Of a DNA stretch of 64,000 bases, positions 27,602 to 36,204 are shown piece by piece (position 1 is the stretch's first letter; the number at the start of each line of letters is the position of its first letter). The position numbers and the translations under genes were made by a program. Source of the DNA: Desulfobacterales bacterium (GTDB lineage: Bacteria; Desulfobacterota; Desulfobacteria; Desulfobacterales; JAIPEE01); the NCBI GenBank assembly GCA_021737275.1, contig JAIPEE010000003.1, positions 1 to 64,000 on the forward strand, written 5' to 3'. Below the pieces are notes generated by a model that saw only the letters and a program-made list of their open reading frames with translations, did no database searches and had not been told where the DNA came from.

Positions 27602-27940
27602 CTAACGACGATCATCGTCTTTCAATAACATAGAACCCTGATGGCGGGTAAACCGGGTTGATGCATATTTTTCCATTTTCCAGTCAGGAATTCGGCACTT
27701 GCTGCACGTACCCTTAAACCATTTATTTCTGAGCCACCTTGCAGCACGGCTGGTTCTGGAGTTATTAACAACGAAGGCCTTGTTACAGTGCGTCGTAATT
27801 CGTGCCTGATCTCCAATTTTCTCAATTGTTCTTATTCCGTGAAGCACGCCCTTTCTGGATGGCCACAACTTAATCTTGTCAATGAGCCGAAAGAGCTCAA
27901 TCTTTTTCCTGTAAAATCTCTTTGCGGGTTTTGATGCCAT
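27602..27940 (-). CDS. pylSn: PylSn, N-terminal tRNA-Pyl-binding part of split pyrrolysyl-tRNA synthetase
   Basis: 112 residues. Bacterial PylRS is split: PylSn binds tRNA-Pyl and PylSc catalyses. The conserved block KIELFRLIDKIKLWPSRKG, then GDQARITTHCNKAFVVNNSR, SRAARWLRNKW and CSKCRIPDWKMEKYASTRF is diagnostic. His and the three Cys supply the zinc site known in this domain. It begins one base after the pylD stop. The stop codon is TAG (CTA at 27602-27604 on the plus strand), the codon the system reassigns; readthrough would add nine residues, Pyl included, before TGA. Identification is firm; whether the UAG is read is unknown. Confidence 0.95.
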   Translation of the reverse strand: MASKPAKRFYRKKIELFRLIDKIKLWPSRKGVLHGIRTIEKIGDQARITTHCNKAFVVNNSRTSRAARWLRNKWFKGTCSKCRIPDWKMEKYASTRFTRHQGSMLLKDDDRR

Positions 27941-28807
27941 TTAATTATCGCTCCACTCAACCTGATTATTTTTAATACCACTTGTCACAGCCGTGATCGC
28001 CATAACGGCAACACCAAGTTGCAGTGTATCATGCACAAACCTGTCTCCGATTTTATTAACCGCACCGGTTGTCAAACCGCACGGAACACCCGGTGCACAT
28101 ATATATGTTTCCGGCAAAATATGTTTTTCCGTTATAATCCCTGCCGAAGTTGTCGCTTCAATTATAAAACTATTTTCCGACAGTGCCGTATTCAAATCAT
28201 CTTCAACCTTTATCTGAATATCATATGAACGCTTCAGTTCATCAGCCAGTAACTGTGACCGGTTGTGATCCCTGTCATGCAGTGTTATCACTGCACCTTT
28301 TTTAATGCTTGCGTTTGCCGCATATTTTCCTACCGGGCCGCATCCGAGTATCAAAGTTTTTTTTCCCGAAAGTCCCCCGGTCATTAAAGAAAGCGCTGCC
28401 GTATAAGCCAAGGCCGTGGATGGTGTATTGTGGATAACAATTCGCGTATCAAGATTGAAAGCAACAAAGTCATTATCATCTGATGACATAATAATGTCGG
28501 ACTGCTTTACGGCTTCAGCAATGCCGGCCATATCTTTTGATTTTGTAATAAATGTATTAAACCCGAGATGCTTTACGATAGATTCAACCGTTTCCGTAAA
28601 ACCGGATATAATGCCCTTGCCGCTTGTTATCGGCACAATGCCGACTTTTGTCGTAGAAATCAGGGCGCCTATTTCTTTTTCTGAAACACCGGCGACATGA
28701 CAGGCAATACCAAGCAATGCCCGGCCTGTTCGTGCCGAAAGGCAGATATCATATCCATCCAGATCGTCGGAAATATCACTAATATCTTCCGTTCTGAGCC
28801 GGGTCAT
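27941..28807 (-). CDS. pylD: PylD, pyrrolysine synthase (final step)
   Basis: 288 residues. PylD is a Rossmann-fold dehydrogenase that oxidises 3R-methyl-D-ornithyl-N6-lysine; the product cyclises to pyrrolysine. The nucleotide-binding motif is LILGCGPVGKYAA (~151), followed by TLHDRDHNRS. Other typical parts are CLSARTGRALLGIACHVAG at the N-terminus and PETYICAPGVPCGLT near the C-terminus. It lies one base from pylC and immediately before pylSn, so all are cotranscribed. TAA stop. Confidence 0.95.
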   Translation of the reverse strand: MTRLRTEDISDISDDLDGYDICLSARTGRALLGIACHVAGVSEKEIGALISTTKVGIVPITSGKGIISGFTETVESIVKHLGFNTFITKSKDMAGIAEAVKQSDIIMSSDDNDFVAFNLDTRIVIHNTPSTALAYTAALSLMTGGLSGKKTLILGCGPVGKYAANASIKKGAVITLHDRDHNRSQLLADELKRSYDIQIKVEDDLNTALSENSFIIEATTSAGIITEKHILPETYICAPGVPCGLTTGAVNKIGDRFVHDTLQLGVAVMAITAVTSGIKNNQVEWSDN

Positions 28808-28808
28808 C

Positions 28809-29981
28809 TCACATTAACCCTTTATATGCGGCAGGTTCAAGGTCTTCATATTTAACAATATCAAAGTGTTTCATGATATCGGCCATCACTTTTTCCCGCT
28901 TCATTTTGGCTGATTCAAGGTCAGTATCTGTAATAATCAGGGTTGCAACCCATTCATGACAGCGGCCGTCATAGTTTGTAATGGCCTCATCAGCACCAAA
29001 AAAATCTTTTTCAATTTTCAAGGGTCCGGAACCGCTCATGATATGTTCACCCTCAACTGATAATATCCCGGATTTTACACTGATGTGTTCAAATATCACT
29101 CCCCGTCTGAAGCGCTGATCTGCATAAACACTTTCGGGCCCTTTTACATAAAGGTTTCCAAGCATTCTGATGATATTCATACCGGTAGACCAGAAAACGG
29201 CTGTCGGCGTCTGGCTTGGTAACCGTGCATCTATCTCAAGAACCTTAAGCTCATCGCCGTCCGGGATTACTTCAACATCCATAATACCATGCAGGTTAAT
29301 TCGATTGGCTATTTCAATGGCTGTTCTTTTAAATTGTCTGATCTGTAACGCTGAAAGAATGGTCGGTGCCGTTACACGTTTACAGTCGAAAACTGCATCC
29401 ATTCCAAGATCGGTCACCTGAAGTGCTTTATAGTTTCCGGGAAAACCTACGACCTCTATAGAGTAAGAGTCACCCTTCAGAACTTCCTGCAGAACCCATC
29501 CGCGCATTGCATCCGCATCCGGAAAAGCCTTCTGAAGTTCTCTGGCATTGTTGATAAACCGTACGCCATCACTTCCACTTCCCACACTGGGTTTTGCGAC
29601 AACAGGAAAATCACAGTCAGGCCATGGTTGCGGCGCCGGTATACCGTATTGCTCAAAAAAACTGTCAGATTTTAGCTTTGATGATGTTATCGCATAAGCA
29701 ACCGGATCAAAAACAAGGGGGATCTCTGTATTTTCTGTAATTTCACAAAGCCGGGATAGTGCATTATCATTTTCAATGGCCGGAATAATAAGGTCAAAAC
29801 CCTTAAATATGCGATGTGAAAGATTGGCATCACATATGTTCAGCTTTACAAAACTGTCGCATAATCCTGTTGCGGCGGCATCAGGTCTTTTGTCAAAAAC
29901 AGTGACATCCCATCCAGCCTTCTTTGCAAGATAGGTGGCTTCCACACCCTGAAGATTTCCTCCGATAACGGCAACTAACAA
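28809..29981 (-). CDS. pylC: PylC, 3-methylornithyl-N6-L-lysine synthetase
   Basis: 390 residues. An ATP-grasp ligase that joins 3R-methyl-D-ornithine to the epsilon-amino group of lysine, the second step of Pyl synthesis. Visible features: N-terminal Gly-rich loop VAVIGGNLQGVEATYLA, ATP-grasp segment FPVVAKPSVGSGSDGV (~130) and metal-binding part VLEIDARLPSQTPTAV (~260). It starts with TTG at 29981, overlapping the end of pylB by 7 bp, so translation is coupled. TGA stop. Confidence 0.95.
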   Translation of the reverse strand: MLVAVIGGNLQGVEATYLAKKAGWDVTVFDKRPDAAATGLCDSFVKLNICDANLSHRIFKGFDLIIPAIENDNALSRLCEITENTEIPLVFDPVAYAITSSKLKSDSFFEQYGIPAPQPWPDCDFPVVAKPSVGSGSDGVRFINNARELQKAFPDADAMRGWVLQEVLKGDSYSIEVVGFPGNYKALQVTDLGMDAVFDCKRVTAPTILSALQIRQFKRTAIEIANRINLHGIMDVEVIPDGDELKVLEIDARLPSQTPTAVFWSTGMNIIRMLGNLYVKGPESVYADQRFRRGVIFEHISVKSGILSVEGEHIMSGSGPLKIEKDFFGADEAITNYDGRCHEWVATLIITDTDLESAKMKREKVMADIMKHFDIVKYEDLEPAAYKGLM

Positions 29982-31090
29982 GCGACGCTCTCTTTTAAAG
30001 TTTTTTTATCAACATGACTGCATCTTATTTTTATCCAGGATTTGTACTCATCGACAGTGGCCACTCTCAGACTTTCGTCCGACAGGATCCGTTTTACACT
30101 CTCCACAGATCGCCTGTCTTCCTCGATATCCAGTTCACTTTGTGCAACACCGGCAAGTCCCTGCCCTGGAGGCACAAGTGAAGTTACAACATTTGCGCCG
30201 GCATCAAGTCTTGGTTTTAAACCGTCCAATCCGTCAATGTCCAGTGATGCCGGAATCAAACGATCTGGAAATGCCATCCGCAAAACAGCAATAATCTGAA
30301 TTTCTTTTTGTGGATCGGCTGGAAATTTATCAAATAAAGGTGTACCTTCCTGCGGTACAAAGCTCATTACTCTTATCTGATCCGCATCCATTTCGCGCAT
30401 CGCAATGATTGAATCGGCGATATCTTCAATATGATCGCCAACGCCGGTAAGAATACCCTCTTCGATCAGAAGTCCGGAATTATGCGCCGAATATTTTTTA
30501 CCGATACGTTCGTCGTAATTCTGGTCTAACCTTAGCTTGCTGAAGAGTTTTCGATTATGTGTTTCCTGATAACAGGCATACCAGTCTGCGCCTGCTTTTG
30601 AAAAATCGCCAAGTAAAATATCCGGAACAACACCCGGTGAAATCATAACCGGAAGAGATGTTTCTGATTTTACTTCCGAGATTAGCCCGGTCAGCTTTTT
30701 GAAGCCCTTTTCACCCCGATCTAAAAAATAGGGGTCTTCGCCCATCGTGAGATCAATCAGATGAACCCCTGATGCTGCAAGTCTTTTAGCTGCCTCAACC
30801 ACTTCGTCATTATCTTTTCGATAGCGGCGTGACGCCATATTCGGATTACGAAAATAACAGAACCGGCACCGGTTTCGACAATAGGTACTCAGGTAGAGAA
30901 AGCCATACAAAAATATTTTGTTATCGAAATGTTGTGAACGGGCATCTCTTGCAGCTTCAAAAAGGCGTTTCTTCAAAGATACATCATCAATAGAAAGAAG
31001 AAAAACAAGATCTTCTTTTGTAAGCGGACTACATTTGTCTGATTTTTCAATTATTTTTTCAAGTGCCGTTTCGGCATTATTATTAGTCAT
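29975..31090 (-). CDS. pylB: PylB, methylornithine synthase (radical SAM)
   Basis: 371 residues. It rearranges L-lysine to 3R-methyl-D-ornithine, the first step of Pyl synthesis. The radical-SAM cluster motif is CRNRCRFCYFRNPN (~72-85). Later segments SGVHLIDLTMGEDPYF, MISPGVVP and MSFVPQEGTPL fit the family. The stop is TAG (CTA at 29975-29977), inside the pylC start region. If read as Pyl the frame would continue for about 40 codons in an alternative frame of pylC. The homologous part ends before the TAG, so termination is presumably normal, but see the findings. Confidence 0.95.
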   Translation of the reverse strand: MTNNNAETALEKIIEKSDKCSPLTKEDLVFLLSIDDVSLKKRLFEAARDARSQHFDNKIFLYGFLYLSTYCRNRCRFCYFRNPNMASRRYRKDNDEVVEAAKRLAASGVHLIDLTMGEDPYFLDRGEKGFKKLTGLISEVKSETSLPVMISPGVVPDILLGDFSKAGADWYACYQETHNRKLFSKLRLDQNYDERIGKKYSAHNSGLLIEEGILTGVGDHIEDIADSIIAMREMDADQIRVMSFVPQEGTPLFDKFPADPQKEIQIIAVLRMAFPDRLIPASLDIDGLDGLKPRLDAGANVVTSLVPPGQGLAGVAQSELDIEEDRRSVESVKRILSDESLRVATVDEYKSWIKIRCSHVDKKTLKESVAC

Positions 31091-31120
31091 TTTAAATATA
31101 ACCTGTTTTCAAAGCTGATA

Positions 31121-31963
31121 CTATATATTTAACCTGACACCGTCAAGATATGTCAGGCTTCTTCCCATTCGTGCCAGATTCCTGCTATTTTCCCTGACCA
31201 TCAAAAGCCGTTCAATTCCAAAACCGACACCTACCCAAGTATCTGTAATTTTCCATGCCTGGTCAAGTGGATGAGGTCCCATTGCACCGGAAGCAAGTTC
31301 AATATCGCCTTCAGTTGAAACGACATCAATCGTCTCTCCGTAAACTTCGGATGTTTCAGCTTCAATTTTGTAATTCTTAATTCCGGCAGCTTTTGTAACA
31401 ATGGAAATCAACTCCATCAATCTGTCATGGCGTTGTTCTTCCGGCAAGCCGAATTCAGTAATATTCAGCATCGTAAATTCATTGGCATGCCGGCCGCCCT
31501 GGGTCTCTTTTCTGAAACAGGGCCCGATTTCAAAAATTCTGACCGGTTTTTCAAATAATCTGAGCAGATCCTTTAAAACAAAATATAAGTGCGGTGCCAG
31601 CATGGGTCTTAAACATTTTTTACTGTCCACCCAGAATACCTGAGATGATAACGGATGGGTTTCATTAATGCCCATTCGTGACAACAAACCCTTTGCCATT
31701 ATGATCGGTGTACTGACCTGCGAAAAGTCATTTTTTACAAGAGTGGAAACAAGCGTATCTTCAAGAATGCAGTGGGTCGGCCGTCTGGTTTCTTCACGAA
31801 AAAACCGTAACCGTTTGCGATGAGCTTTTATGAGTTTAGATTCAAGTTTTTGATATACCCGGTCACGATCTCCGACGCTATCAAACGCCATGGATATTTC
31901 GGAATCTTCTGCATCCAGTTCCCACAATCGATTTCGTTGAATATCAGACCATGTAAACGCCAA
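31121..31963 (-). CDS. pylSc: PylSc, catalytic part of split pyrrolysyl-tRNA synthetase
   Basis: 280 residues. Class II synthetase catalytic core: motif 2 FEIGPCFRKETQGGRHANEF (~145-165) and motif 3 GVGFGIERLLMV (~255). The Pyl pocket segment MLAPHLYFVLKDLLRLF is present. It charges tRNA-Pyl with pyrrolysine, with PylSn in trans. Upstream lies a 13-bp-stem hairpin that may tune its expression. The stop is TAG (31121-31123), followed in frame by TAT CAG CTT TGA, so readthrough would add only four residues. Confidence 0.96.
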   Translation of the reverse strand: MAFTWSDIQRNRLWELDAEDSEISMAFDSVGDRDRVYQKLESKLIKAHRKRLRFFREETRRPTHCILEDTLVSTLVKNDFSQVSTPIIMAKGLLSRMGINETHPLSSQVFWVDSKKCLRPMLAPHLYFVLKDLLRLFEKPVRIFEIGPCFRKETQGGRHANEFTMLNITEFGLPEEQRHDRLMELISIVTKAAGIKNYKIEAETSEVYGETIDVVSTEGDIELASGAMGPHPLDQAWKITDTWVGVGFGIERLLMVRENSRNLARMGRSLTYLDGVRLNI

Positions 31964-32006
31964 TTCACTTGCTCCTCACCCGGTAAGGCCTGAAAGTAAT
32001 AAACTT

Positions 32007-32047
32007 CCAGTCCTGCCGGATGTTTAAATATCTACCGGCAGGACTGG
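32007..32047 (-). promoter_or_regulatory. Perfect 13-bp hairpin between the corrinoid gene and pylSc
   Basis: CCAGTCCTGCCGG (32007-32019) is exactly complementary to CCGGCAGGACTGG (32035-32047). On the minus strand the tail is AAGTTTATT, a weak U-run. It may be a partial terminator that keeps pyl gene expression below that of the corrinoid protein. Confidence 0.6.
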
Positions 32048-32080
32048 TAATATCCCGATTAAAAAAGATGCTGTTTTAAA

Positions 32081-32728
32081 TTATTTGCCCAACAGCGCTT
32101 TAATTTTTACAACCGCATCCTGAGCATCTTCAGCATAAGCATCAGCTCCGATTTTGTCGGCCCAGCGAACGGTAACGGGGGCGCCGCCAACAATTGTCTT
32201 GAATTTATCGCGTACGCCTTTGTCTTTCAGAATTTTTTCGAGATCTTTCTGGCAACCCATTGTGGTTGTGAGAAGAGCACTTGTTCCAATAACATCAACG
32301 TCAAGTTCTATGGCTTTATCAACAATTAATTCCGTAGCAACATCACGACCAAGATCATGAACGGTAAAACCGTTAGCATTCAGCATTGAAACAACAATAC
32401 CTTTACCGATATCATGAACATCACCTTTAACGGTAGCAATCAGGATTGTTCCGGCTTTTTCATCGGCTTTATCCGGCAGTGCATCATTAATAAGTGCTGT
32501 AACCGCTTTCATAACGTCAGCTGCCTGTACGAGTTCAGGCAGGAAAAGCTGGCCGCGACCAAAAAGGTCACCAACTGCATTAATCGCAGGGATGAATGCA
32601 TCATTCATCAACTCAAGCGGATTTACACCATCAGCAATTGAACTGTTGGTAAGTTCAATAGCCTTATCCATATCATGTTTGATCACAGCCTCTTTTGCAC
32701 TTTCAATAATTTTGGCATCCATTAGCAA
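32081..32728 (-). CDS. Corrinoid protein of a methyltransferase system (MttC/MtgC type)
   Basis: 215 residues. An N-terminal helical cap (~1-90) and a B12-binding domain with the cobalt-ligand motif DVHDIG in KGDVHDIGKGI (~105), then SALLTT and GGAPVTVRWADKIGADAY. It shuttles a methyl group from a substrate-specific methyltransferase to a second methyltransferase. The ribosome binding site AAGGAGAT is excellent. tRNA-Pyl lies just upstream and pylSc downstream. A Pyl-dependent MttB-type partner is not in the window. A second corrinoid protein at 36.2-36.8 kb is a paralogue. Confidence 0.92.
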   Translation of the reverse strand: MLMDAKIIESAKEAVIKHDMDKAIELTNSSIADGVNPLELMNDAFIPAINAVGDLFGRGQLFLPELVQAADVMKAVTALINDALPDKADEKAGTILIATVKGDVHDIGKGIVVSMLNANGFTVHDLGRDVATELIVDKAIELDVDVIGTSALLTTTMGCQKDLEKILKDKGVRDKFKTIVGGAPVTVRWADKIGADAYAEDAQDAVVKIKALLGK

Positions 32729-32757
32729 ATCTCCTTGTTAATTAATTAAATCTAAAA

Positions 32758-32832
32758 TGGCGAGGAGTCCGGGTGTTGCACCCGGCTACGTGGATTTAGA
32801 GTCCACACGATCACGTAATCGATCCACCCCCC
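32758..32832 (-). tRNA. pylT: tRNA-Pyl (anticodon CUA)
   Basis: The minus strand folds as a tRNA with 7-bp acceptor stem GGGGGGT/ACTCCTC (two G-U pairs), discriminator G and encoded CCA. The D-arm is GATC/GATC, the anticodon stem GTGGA/TCCAC with loop CTCTAAA (anticodon CTA at 32797-32799), a short variable loop and a T-arm CCGGG/CCCGG whose 7-base loop TGCAACA lacks TPsiC. These are hallmarks of bacterial tRNA-Pyl, and the sequence resembles the Desulfitobacterium one from memory. It lies inside the operon between the GabT-like gene and the corrinoid gene. Confidence 0.96.
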
Positions 32833-32971
32833 GCAAAATTCATTGAAGTTTATGACAGCCCTCCCGGCTATCAACATGGCTTCAAAGTACGGTATATAAA
32901 ATTATCTTCTGTACACATTCTCAACAAACAGAAATGCGTACAAAGTTTAAATAAACAGACACTCTGGTCTT

Positions 32972-34273
32972 TTATTTTGATATTGATTTAAACGCCTCTT
33001 CCATTATTGCCAAACCACGTTCCAGCTCGTCATCTGATATAGTAAGCGGCATCAGGGTTCGAATAACATTTCCATAACTGCCGCATGCAAGAAGCAGAAG
33101 GCCTCTTTCCATACAGAAACTTACGACAGCCTTTGCAGAATCCGCATCCGGTTCCTTTGTCTCACGATCCTTGACAAGTTCAAGTGCCAGCATCGGACCA
33201 AGACCGCGAACCTCTCCAATGACTTCACACTCTTCAGCCCAGGAATCAAATCGTGCTCGAAGTTTAACACCAAGCTTTTCAGCCTGCTGAAGCAGATCGC
33301 CCTCTTCTATCATTTCAAGTACGGCAAGGGCCGATTCACAGGCTACAGGGTTTCCGCCATAGGTACCCCCCAGACCGCCCACATGGGGAGCATTCATCAG
33401 TTCTGACTTGCCAATTACAGCACTAATGGGCATACCGGCTGCAAAACTCTTTGCGCAGGTAATCATATCCGGTTCAATTCCCCAGTGTTCCATGGCAAAC
33501 ATCTTACCGGTTCTACCGGCTCCGGACTGAACTTCATCAGCAATAAAAACAATGCCGTTTTCACGACAGATCTCAAGCAGTTTCGGAAAATATTCCGGCG
33601 GCGGTGTTATAAAGCCGCCTTCGCCTGTTACAGGTTCTACAATCAATGCAGCAGTCTGCTCTGCAGCTACATGGCTGATAAAGAAATCTTTCAGATGGTC
33701 CGCACACTGAACATTACAGCCCGGATAAGTAGCGCCAAATGGACAGCGGTAACAATAACCATAAGGCATACGGTAAACTTCCGGAGCCAGCGGACCGAAA
33801 CCGAATTTATAGGGTTTGACTTTACTGGTCATTGTCATGGTTAAAAGTGTACGGCCGTGGAATCCGGTCTCAAAGCAGATAACACCGGGGCGTTTTGTTG
33901 CATACCGTGCAATTTTGATGGCATTTTCATCTGCTTCTGCACCACTATTGGCAAACATGGCCATCTTGTCAAAGTTACCCGGTGCTAAATTACATAGCTT
34001 TTCTGCCAGTTTCACATAGGATTCATACATAAAAATGTGAAAGCAGGTGTGGGTAAACTTGTCAGCCTGAGCCTTAATAGCCTCAATAACCTTGGGATGA
34101 GAATGACCAACATTCATAACGCCGATTCCACCGACAAAATCAATGTACTCGTTGCCTTCAACATCAACGATAGTGGCGCCCTTTGCTGATGCAGCAAATT
34201 TTGTTGTGGCGTTAAAAGGACCGCGGGGTACATAAGTCTGACGCAGTTTTAACAGCTCTTCATTTTTACTCAT
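32972..34273 (-). CDS. gabT: Class III aminotransferase, GabT-like (4-aminobutyrate transaminase)
   Basis: 433 residues from the second ATG (34273), which has AGGAGG at a better distance than the first. Full-length resemblance to GabT from memory: N-terminal PRG, DVEGNEYIDFVGGIGVMN, IVEPVTGEGGF, FIADEVQSGAGRTG, PLP-Lys in CAKSFAAGMP (~272), GGLGGTYGGNP. An insert with four Cys (CYRCPFG then PGCNVQC) also occurs in related enzymes. It would convert GABA (or a beta-alanine or taurine analogue) to the semialdehyde. With acylating dehydrogenase and SucCD it completes a route to succinate and ATP. Presence inside a corrinoid-methyltransferase operon suggests the amine released by demethylation is its substrate. 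Confidence 0.85.
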   Translation of the reverse strand: MSKNEELLKLRQTYVPRGPFNATTKFAASAKGATIVDVEGNEYIDFVGGIGVMNVGHSHPKVIEAIKAQADKFTHTCFHIFMYESYVKLAEKLCNLAPGNFDKMAMFANSGAEADENAIKIARYATKRPGVICFETGFHGRTLLTMTMTSKVKPYKFGFGPLAPEVYRMPYGYCYRCPFGATYPGCNVQCADHLKDFFISHVAAEQTAALIVEPVTGEGGFITPPPEYFPKLLEICRENGIVFIADEVQSGAGRTGKMFAMEHWGIEPDMITCAKSFAAGMPISAVIGKSELMNAPHVGGLGGTYGGNPVACESALAVLEMIEEGDLLQQAEKLGVKLRARFDSWAEECEVIGEVRGLGPMLALELVKDRETKEPDADSAKAVVSFCMERGLLLLACGSYGNVIRTLMPLTISDDELERGLAIMEEAFKSISK

Positions 34274-34328
34274 CATTTCCTCCTGGCACTGTTGATATTT
34301 ATTATTACAAGGCCCGCGTGATGCCGCT

Positions 34329-35051
34329 TTACATTATCCTGAATTGACAGGATTTAAGCCCACAACGCCGGCACTTTAAAGCAGAACGTTCAGGATCCAG
34401 CTCCGTTGTAAATTTTACAAAAAAGGAAAGTGATTTTACAGGGCTCATCACCATACTTTTATTAAGCTGTACATCAATTGCAGTTGCATCTACCAGCTTA
34501 AACAACTGCTCCTGGGCTTGTAGCGGCATGGTCATGTATCCGGGACCAATTCTACAATTTCCAAAAAGTTCCATCTCTTCAGCTCGTTCATTTAAGAACG
34601 ACTGACAGGCCTCTGCTAAGTTATCCAAAAGACTCACACCAATAGAGTCCAACAACATTGAATTATACATATCGCCATTTTGGGAGATATCCTGGCATGT
34701 AGCTTCAAGTTGTCCACCCAGCGTGCATATACAAGCAGCAATATATTTTGTATTTAAATCTATATCCGTTTTCGGCGTATTAATAAAAAAATTATTTTTA
34801 AAAAAAAATGTTCCATCCGGATCAATATCAGTTACCTGATGAATTGAATAAACCATGGCAGGAGTAACCATTTCAACGGCATCTTCCAGCATACAAGCCA
34901 TTTTTTCTCGCAGATCATCACCGGCCTTATATCTGCTACCGCCGAAATATCTGGCAATCTCATCAAGGTTCGTATTAATATCCGCAACAGGAATATCAAC
35001 CTTGTAATTTACCGGAAACAATTCTGTACCAACGGAATTTAATACTTTCAT
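34329..35051 (-). CDS. MetH-activation-domain-like protein with C-terminal Cys motif
   Basis: About 240 residues from ATG 35051; an in-frame ATG at 35120 would add a hydrophobic 23-residue segment atypical of the family. The body resembles the vitamin B12-dependent methionine-synthase activation domain (CICTLGGQLEATCQDI, MLLDSIGVSLLDNLAEACQ, GPGYMTMPLQAQEQLF). The C-terminus ends CRRCGLKSCQFRIM, a C-x2-C-x4-C metal or cluster motif. Such proteins accompany corrinoid methyltransferases and may help reductive reactivation of cob(II)alamin. The gene lies between mtgA-like and gabT. RamA-like full-length activators are larger, so this may be a partial functional analogue. Confidence 0.72.
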   Translation of the reverse strand: MKVLNSVGTELFPVNYKVDIPVADINTNLDEIARYFGGSRYKAGDDLREKMACMLEDAVEMVTPAMVYSIHQVTDIDPDGTFFFKNNFFINTPKTDIDLNTKYIAACICTLGGQLEATCQDISQNGDMYNSMLLDSIGVSLLDNLAEACQSFLNERAEEMELFGNCRIGPGYMTMPLQAQEQLFKLVDATAIDVQLNKSMVMSPVKSLSFFVKFTTELDPERSALKCRRCGLKSCQFRIM

Positions 35052-35157
35052 TAGTAACACACCAAAAAAAACCAGGGTAATAACGGATACCCTTTTTCTA
35101 AAGCGACCGGACAACCCCATCGTGAACGATCAGGGTCAAGGGTTATTACAACTTCTT

Positions 35158-35204
35158 ATATTCGATCAGGCAACAAGTAAGCATTCTGCTGCCTGATCGA
35201 ATAT
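35158..35204 (-). promoter_or_regulatory. Perfect 15-bp inverted repeat in the methyltransferase operon
   Basis: ATATTCGATCAGGCA (35158-35172) pairs exactly with TGCCTGATCGAATAT (35190-35204). It lies between the MtgA-like and activation-domain genes, without a U-run on the minus strand, so it looks like an mRNA-stabilising or processing hairpin rather than a terminator. Confidence 0.6.
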
Positions 35205-35220
35205 ATTTAACGCTACCTTA

Positions 35221-36018
35221 TCAGAACACAAATCGTTCTTCACGGTGAGCAGTAAGATAATTCATACAGAAATTATCTTTCCCGGCAATCGCTTCTGCTG
35301 CTATAATATTGGCCATCATTTTTTTATCCAAAGGATTGATAATAGCGCCGTCAAGTCCTTTGGAAATTGACATGGACATGAATGTCTGGTTCAAAAACGG
35401 CCTGTTCGGCAGACCAAAAGAGATGTTTGAAAGGCCGCACATGGTGTGAATGCCTTTAAAGTTTGCCATAATACCCTCAATGGCTTTCATGAACTCTACA
35501 CCAAAGGTTACGTTAGTTGATACCGGCTGTACCAGCGGATCAACATAGATATTTTCTACCTTTACATTACTCTTAATCAGACCGTTAACCAGTTTATCTG
35601 CAATAGCAAGCCGCTGATCTGCAGTTTCAGGCATACCGTCATCACTCATACACAGTGCAACAACCTTGAGGTCTGTTCCGGAAAGGATCGGCAGCAGTGC
35701 TTCATAACGCTCTTTTTCAAGAGAAATGGAGTTCAGCATGGCCGTTCCCTTATGAACAGCGAGTGCAGTCTCAATGGCTTTTGGATCCGGGCTGTCAATA
35801 CAACAAGGTGCATCCACAACTTCCTGAACAATTTCAACCAGCCATTTAAGATACTCCGGTTCCTGTCCAACAAAGATACCTGCATTAACATCAATATAGT
35901 CAGCGCCGGCTTCAAACTGATCCTTTGCTATCTTCTGAATAGCTTCTTTGTCCTGTGCTTCTATTGCAGCACCCATTGCCTTACGGCTTGCATTGATAAG
36001 CTCTCCTACAATAACCAT
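35221..36018 (-). CDS. MtgA-like methyltransferase (methylcorrinoid to tetrahydrofolate)
   Basis: 265 residues. Pterin-binding TIM barrel related to the methyl-H4folate:corrinoid enzymes and to MtgA of the glycine-betaine system: N-terminal VIVGELINASRKAMG, ADYIDVNAG (~40), CCIDSPDPKAIETAL, VYVDPLVQPVST-like (IYVDPLVQPVST) and GLSNISFGLPNRPFLN near the C-terminus. It moves the methyl group from the corrinoid protein to H4folate, feeding the Wood-Ljungdahl branch. GGAGAG lies before the ATG. It follows the corrinoid gene at 36.2-36.8 kb, the usual pairing. Confidence 0.88.
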   Translation of the reverse strand: MVIVGELINASRKAMGAAIEAQDKEAIQKIAKDQFEAGADYIDVNAGIFVGQEPEYLKWLVEIVQEVVDAPCCIDSPDPKAIETALAVHKGTAMLNSISLEKERYEALLPILSGTDLKVVALCMSDDGMPETADQRLAIADKLVNGLIKSNVKVENIYVDPLVQPVSTNVTFGVEFMKAIEGIMANFKGIHTMCGLSNISFGLPNRPFLNQTFMSMSISKGLDGAIINPLDKKMMANIIAAEAIAGKDNFCMNYLTAHREERFVF

Positions 36019-36204
36019 AATAAACTCTCCTTTTTACACGTTAAGTTATGTTTTTCAGGCATCTTGAAACAGCCACATAAATAGATTTTTCCTACTTAGT
36101 TAATGTGTGATATATCAGATATCTTATCAAGTCAAGCCTTTTTTAAAGATACCGCTTCTCTACTTTACACACAATTTTTTTAAAGCACATTTCACCTTTT
36201 ACAA

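Noticed and set aside
29975-31090. Possibility that pylB is a longer Pyl-containing protein read through its TAG
   Set aside because: PylB homology is complete before the TAG and the extension runs in an alternative frame of pylC; kept only as a regulatory question.
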